From Beijerinckiaceae bacterium (GTDB taxonomy: Bacteria > Pseudomonadota > Alphaproteobacteria > Rhizobiales > Beijerinckiaceae), in contig JAJPIC010000001.1 in NCBI GenBank assembly GCA_021324915.1, positions 92,270-156,269 on the forward strand: a stretch of 64,000 bases of DNA, written 5' to 3'. A program made the translations under genes and the position numbers. The notes under the pieces are model-generated. The model was given only the letters and a program-made list of their open reading frames with translations. It did not search any database and was not told the DNA's origin. Position 1 is the first letter of the stretch. Every line of letters starts with the position of its first letter. Below are positions 63,778 through 64,000 of the stretch, one piece after another.

Positions 63778-64000
63778 GAGCGGGATGCGAAAAAGTGGAT
63801 ACCGGTTTTTCGCGCAAATCCCGCTCTAAATCTTCAGAATCGATCACGTTCATGCTTTTGGATCGATCCGATCCAAAAACATCGTGATCTAATGCGGGAT
63901 GCGAAAAAGTGGATACCGGTTTTTCACACGGATCCCGCTCTAAATCTTCAGAATCGATCACGTTCATGCTTTTGGATCGATCCGATCCAAAAGCATCGTG
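63778..64000. repeat. Tandem array of family A and B palindromes upstream of recG
   Basis: The array is B (63778-63826), A (63842-63889), B (63892-63940), A (63956-64000, cut by the window end). The two B-A pairs are almost identical over about 110 bases, including the linker TAAATCTTCAGAATC. Open frames across it are artefacts. It begins 12 bases from the recG start. Confidence 0.93.

Noticed and set aside
63257..63967. Open frame starting in the palindrome array and running into recG
   Set aside because: The N-terminal part is translated repeat DNA and the rest is an off-frame recG shadow.

Overview
This is a GC-rich stretch of chromosome from an alphaproteobacterium, most likely of the Hyphomicrobiales and plausibly near Beijerinckiaceae or Methylocystaceae. 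The pointers are the gene order (purL-bolA-grxD, rplY-pth, a tadA // pseudouridine synthase-rsmD cluster), a DksA with a decayed zinc finger, a PodJ/Sel1 polarity protein, and short palindromic intergenic repeats of the kind common in that order. The genus call is an inference. I see no rRNA, tRNA, CRISPR array, insertion sequence or prophage. Apart from small lineage-specific genes, most of the window is housekeeping.

Layout. 1-3553: the end of hrcA, then two unrecognised membrane genes. 3562-12588: mutS, a membrane protein built from three copies of one hairpin, the potassium transporter kup, the helicase hrpB and a small secreted protein. 12726-16092: a lytic transglycosylase with a small membrane partner, then rplY and pth. 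16093-20142: purL, bolA, grxD, rpmJ and a TPR protein. 20276-22192: pyk, flanked by inverted repeats and palindromes. 22190-28790: an iron/heme-flavoured locus read leftward, consisting of an OprB porin, then hemP, a second OprB porin, a beta-propeller protein and a Tat-exported DyP peroxidase, with a DUF1036 gene upstream. 28983-35343: N-formylglutamate amidohydrolase, DUF2312, and an ethanolamine module (permease, eutB, eutC) followed by an Old Yellow Enzyme reductase. 35651-43708: an outer-membrane barrel, a periplasmic hydrolase, divergent galU/galE, a TMEM43-like protein, hemH and a MerR regulator. 43947-48671: PodJ-like protein, two small exported proteins and a PdeM-type phosphoesterase. 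48868-63765: icd, dksA, a paired M16 peptidase operon, mutL, purD, rsmD, a pseudouridine synthase, tadA, ispH, a serine hydrolase and recG.

How the genes fit together. mutS and mutL form mismatch repair, and this MutL carries the endonuclease motif. purL and purD belong to purine synthesis. BolA and the CGFS glutaredoxin GrxD are partners in iron-sulfur or iron sensing. Permease, EutB and EutC make a minimal ethanolamine catabolic unit without microcompartment genes. galU and galE supply UDP-sugars. The hemP-porin-propeller-DyP group looks like one transcription unit behind an AT-rich promoter and is the best candidate here for an undescribed system.

The most distinctive non-coding feature is a set of at least four families of 44-50 bp palindromes. 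Several begin with TAGAGC or TAGATC and supply the TAG stop codon of the neighbouring gene. One 48 bp copy lies in frame inside the pseudouridine synthase gene and encodes 16 residues of its tail. The window ends inside a tandem array of these elements.
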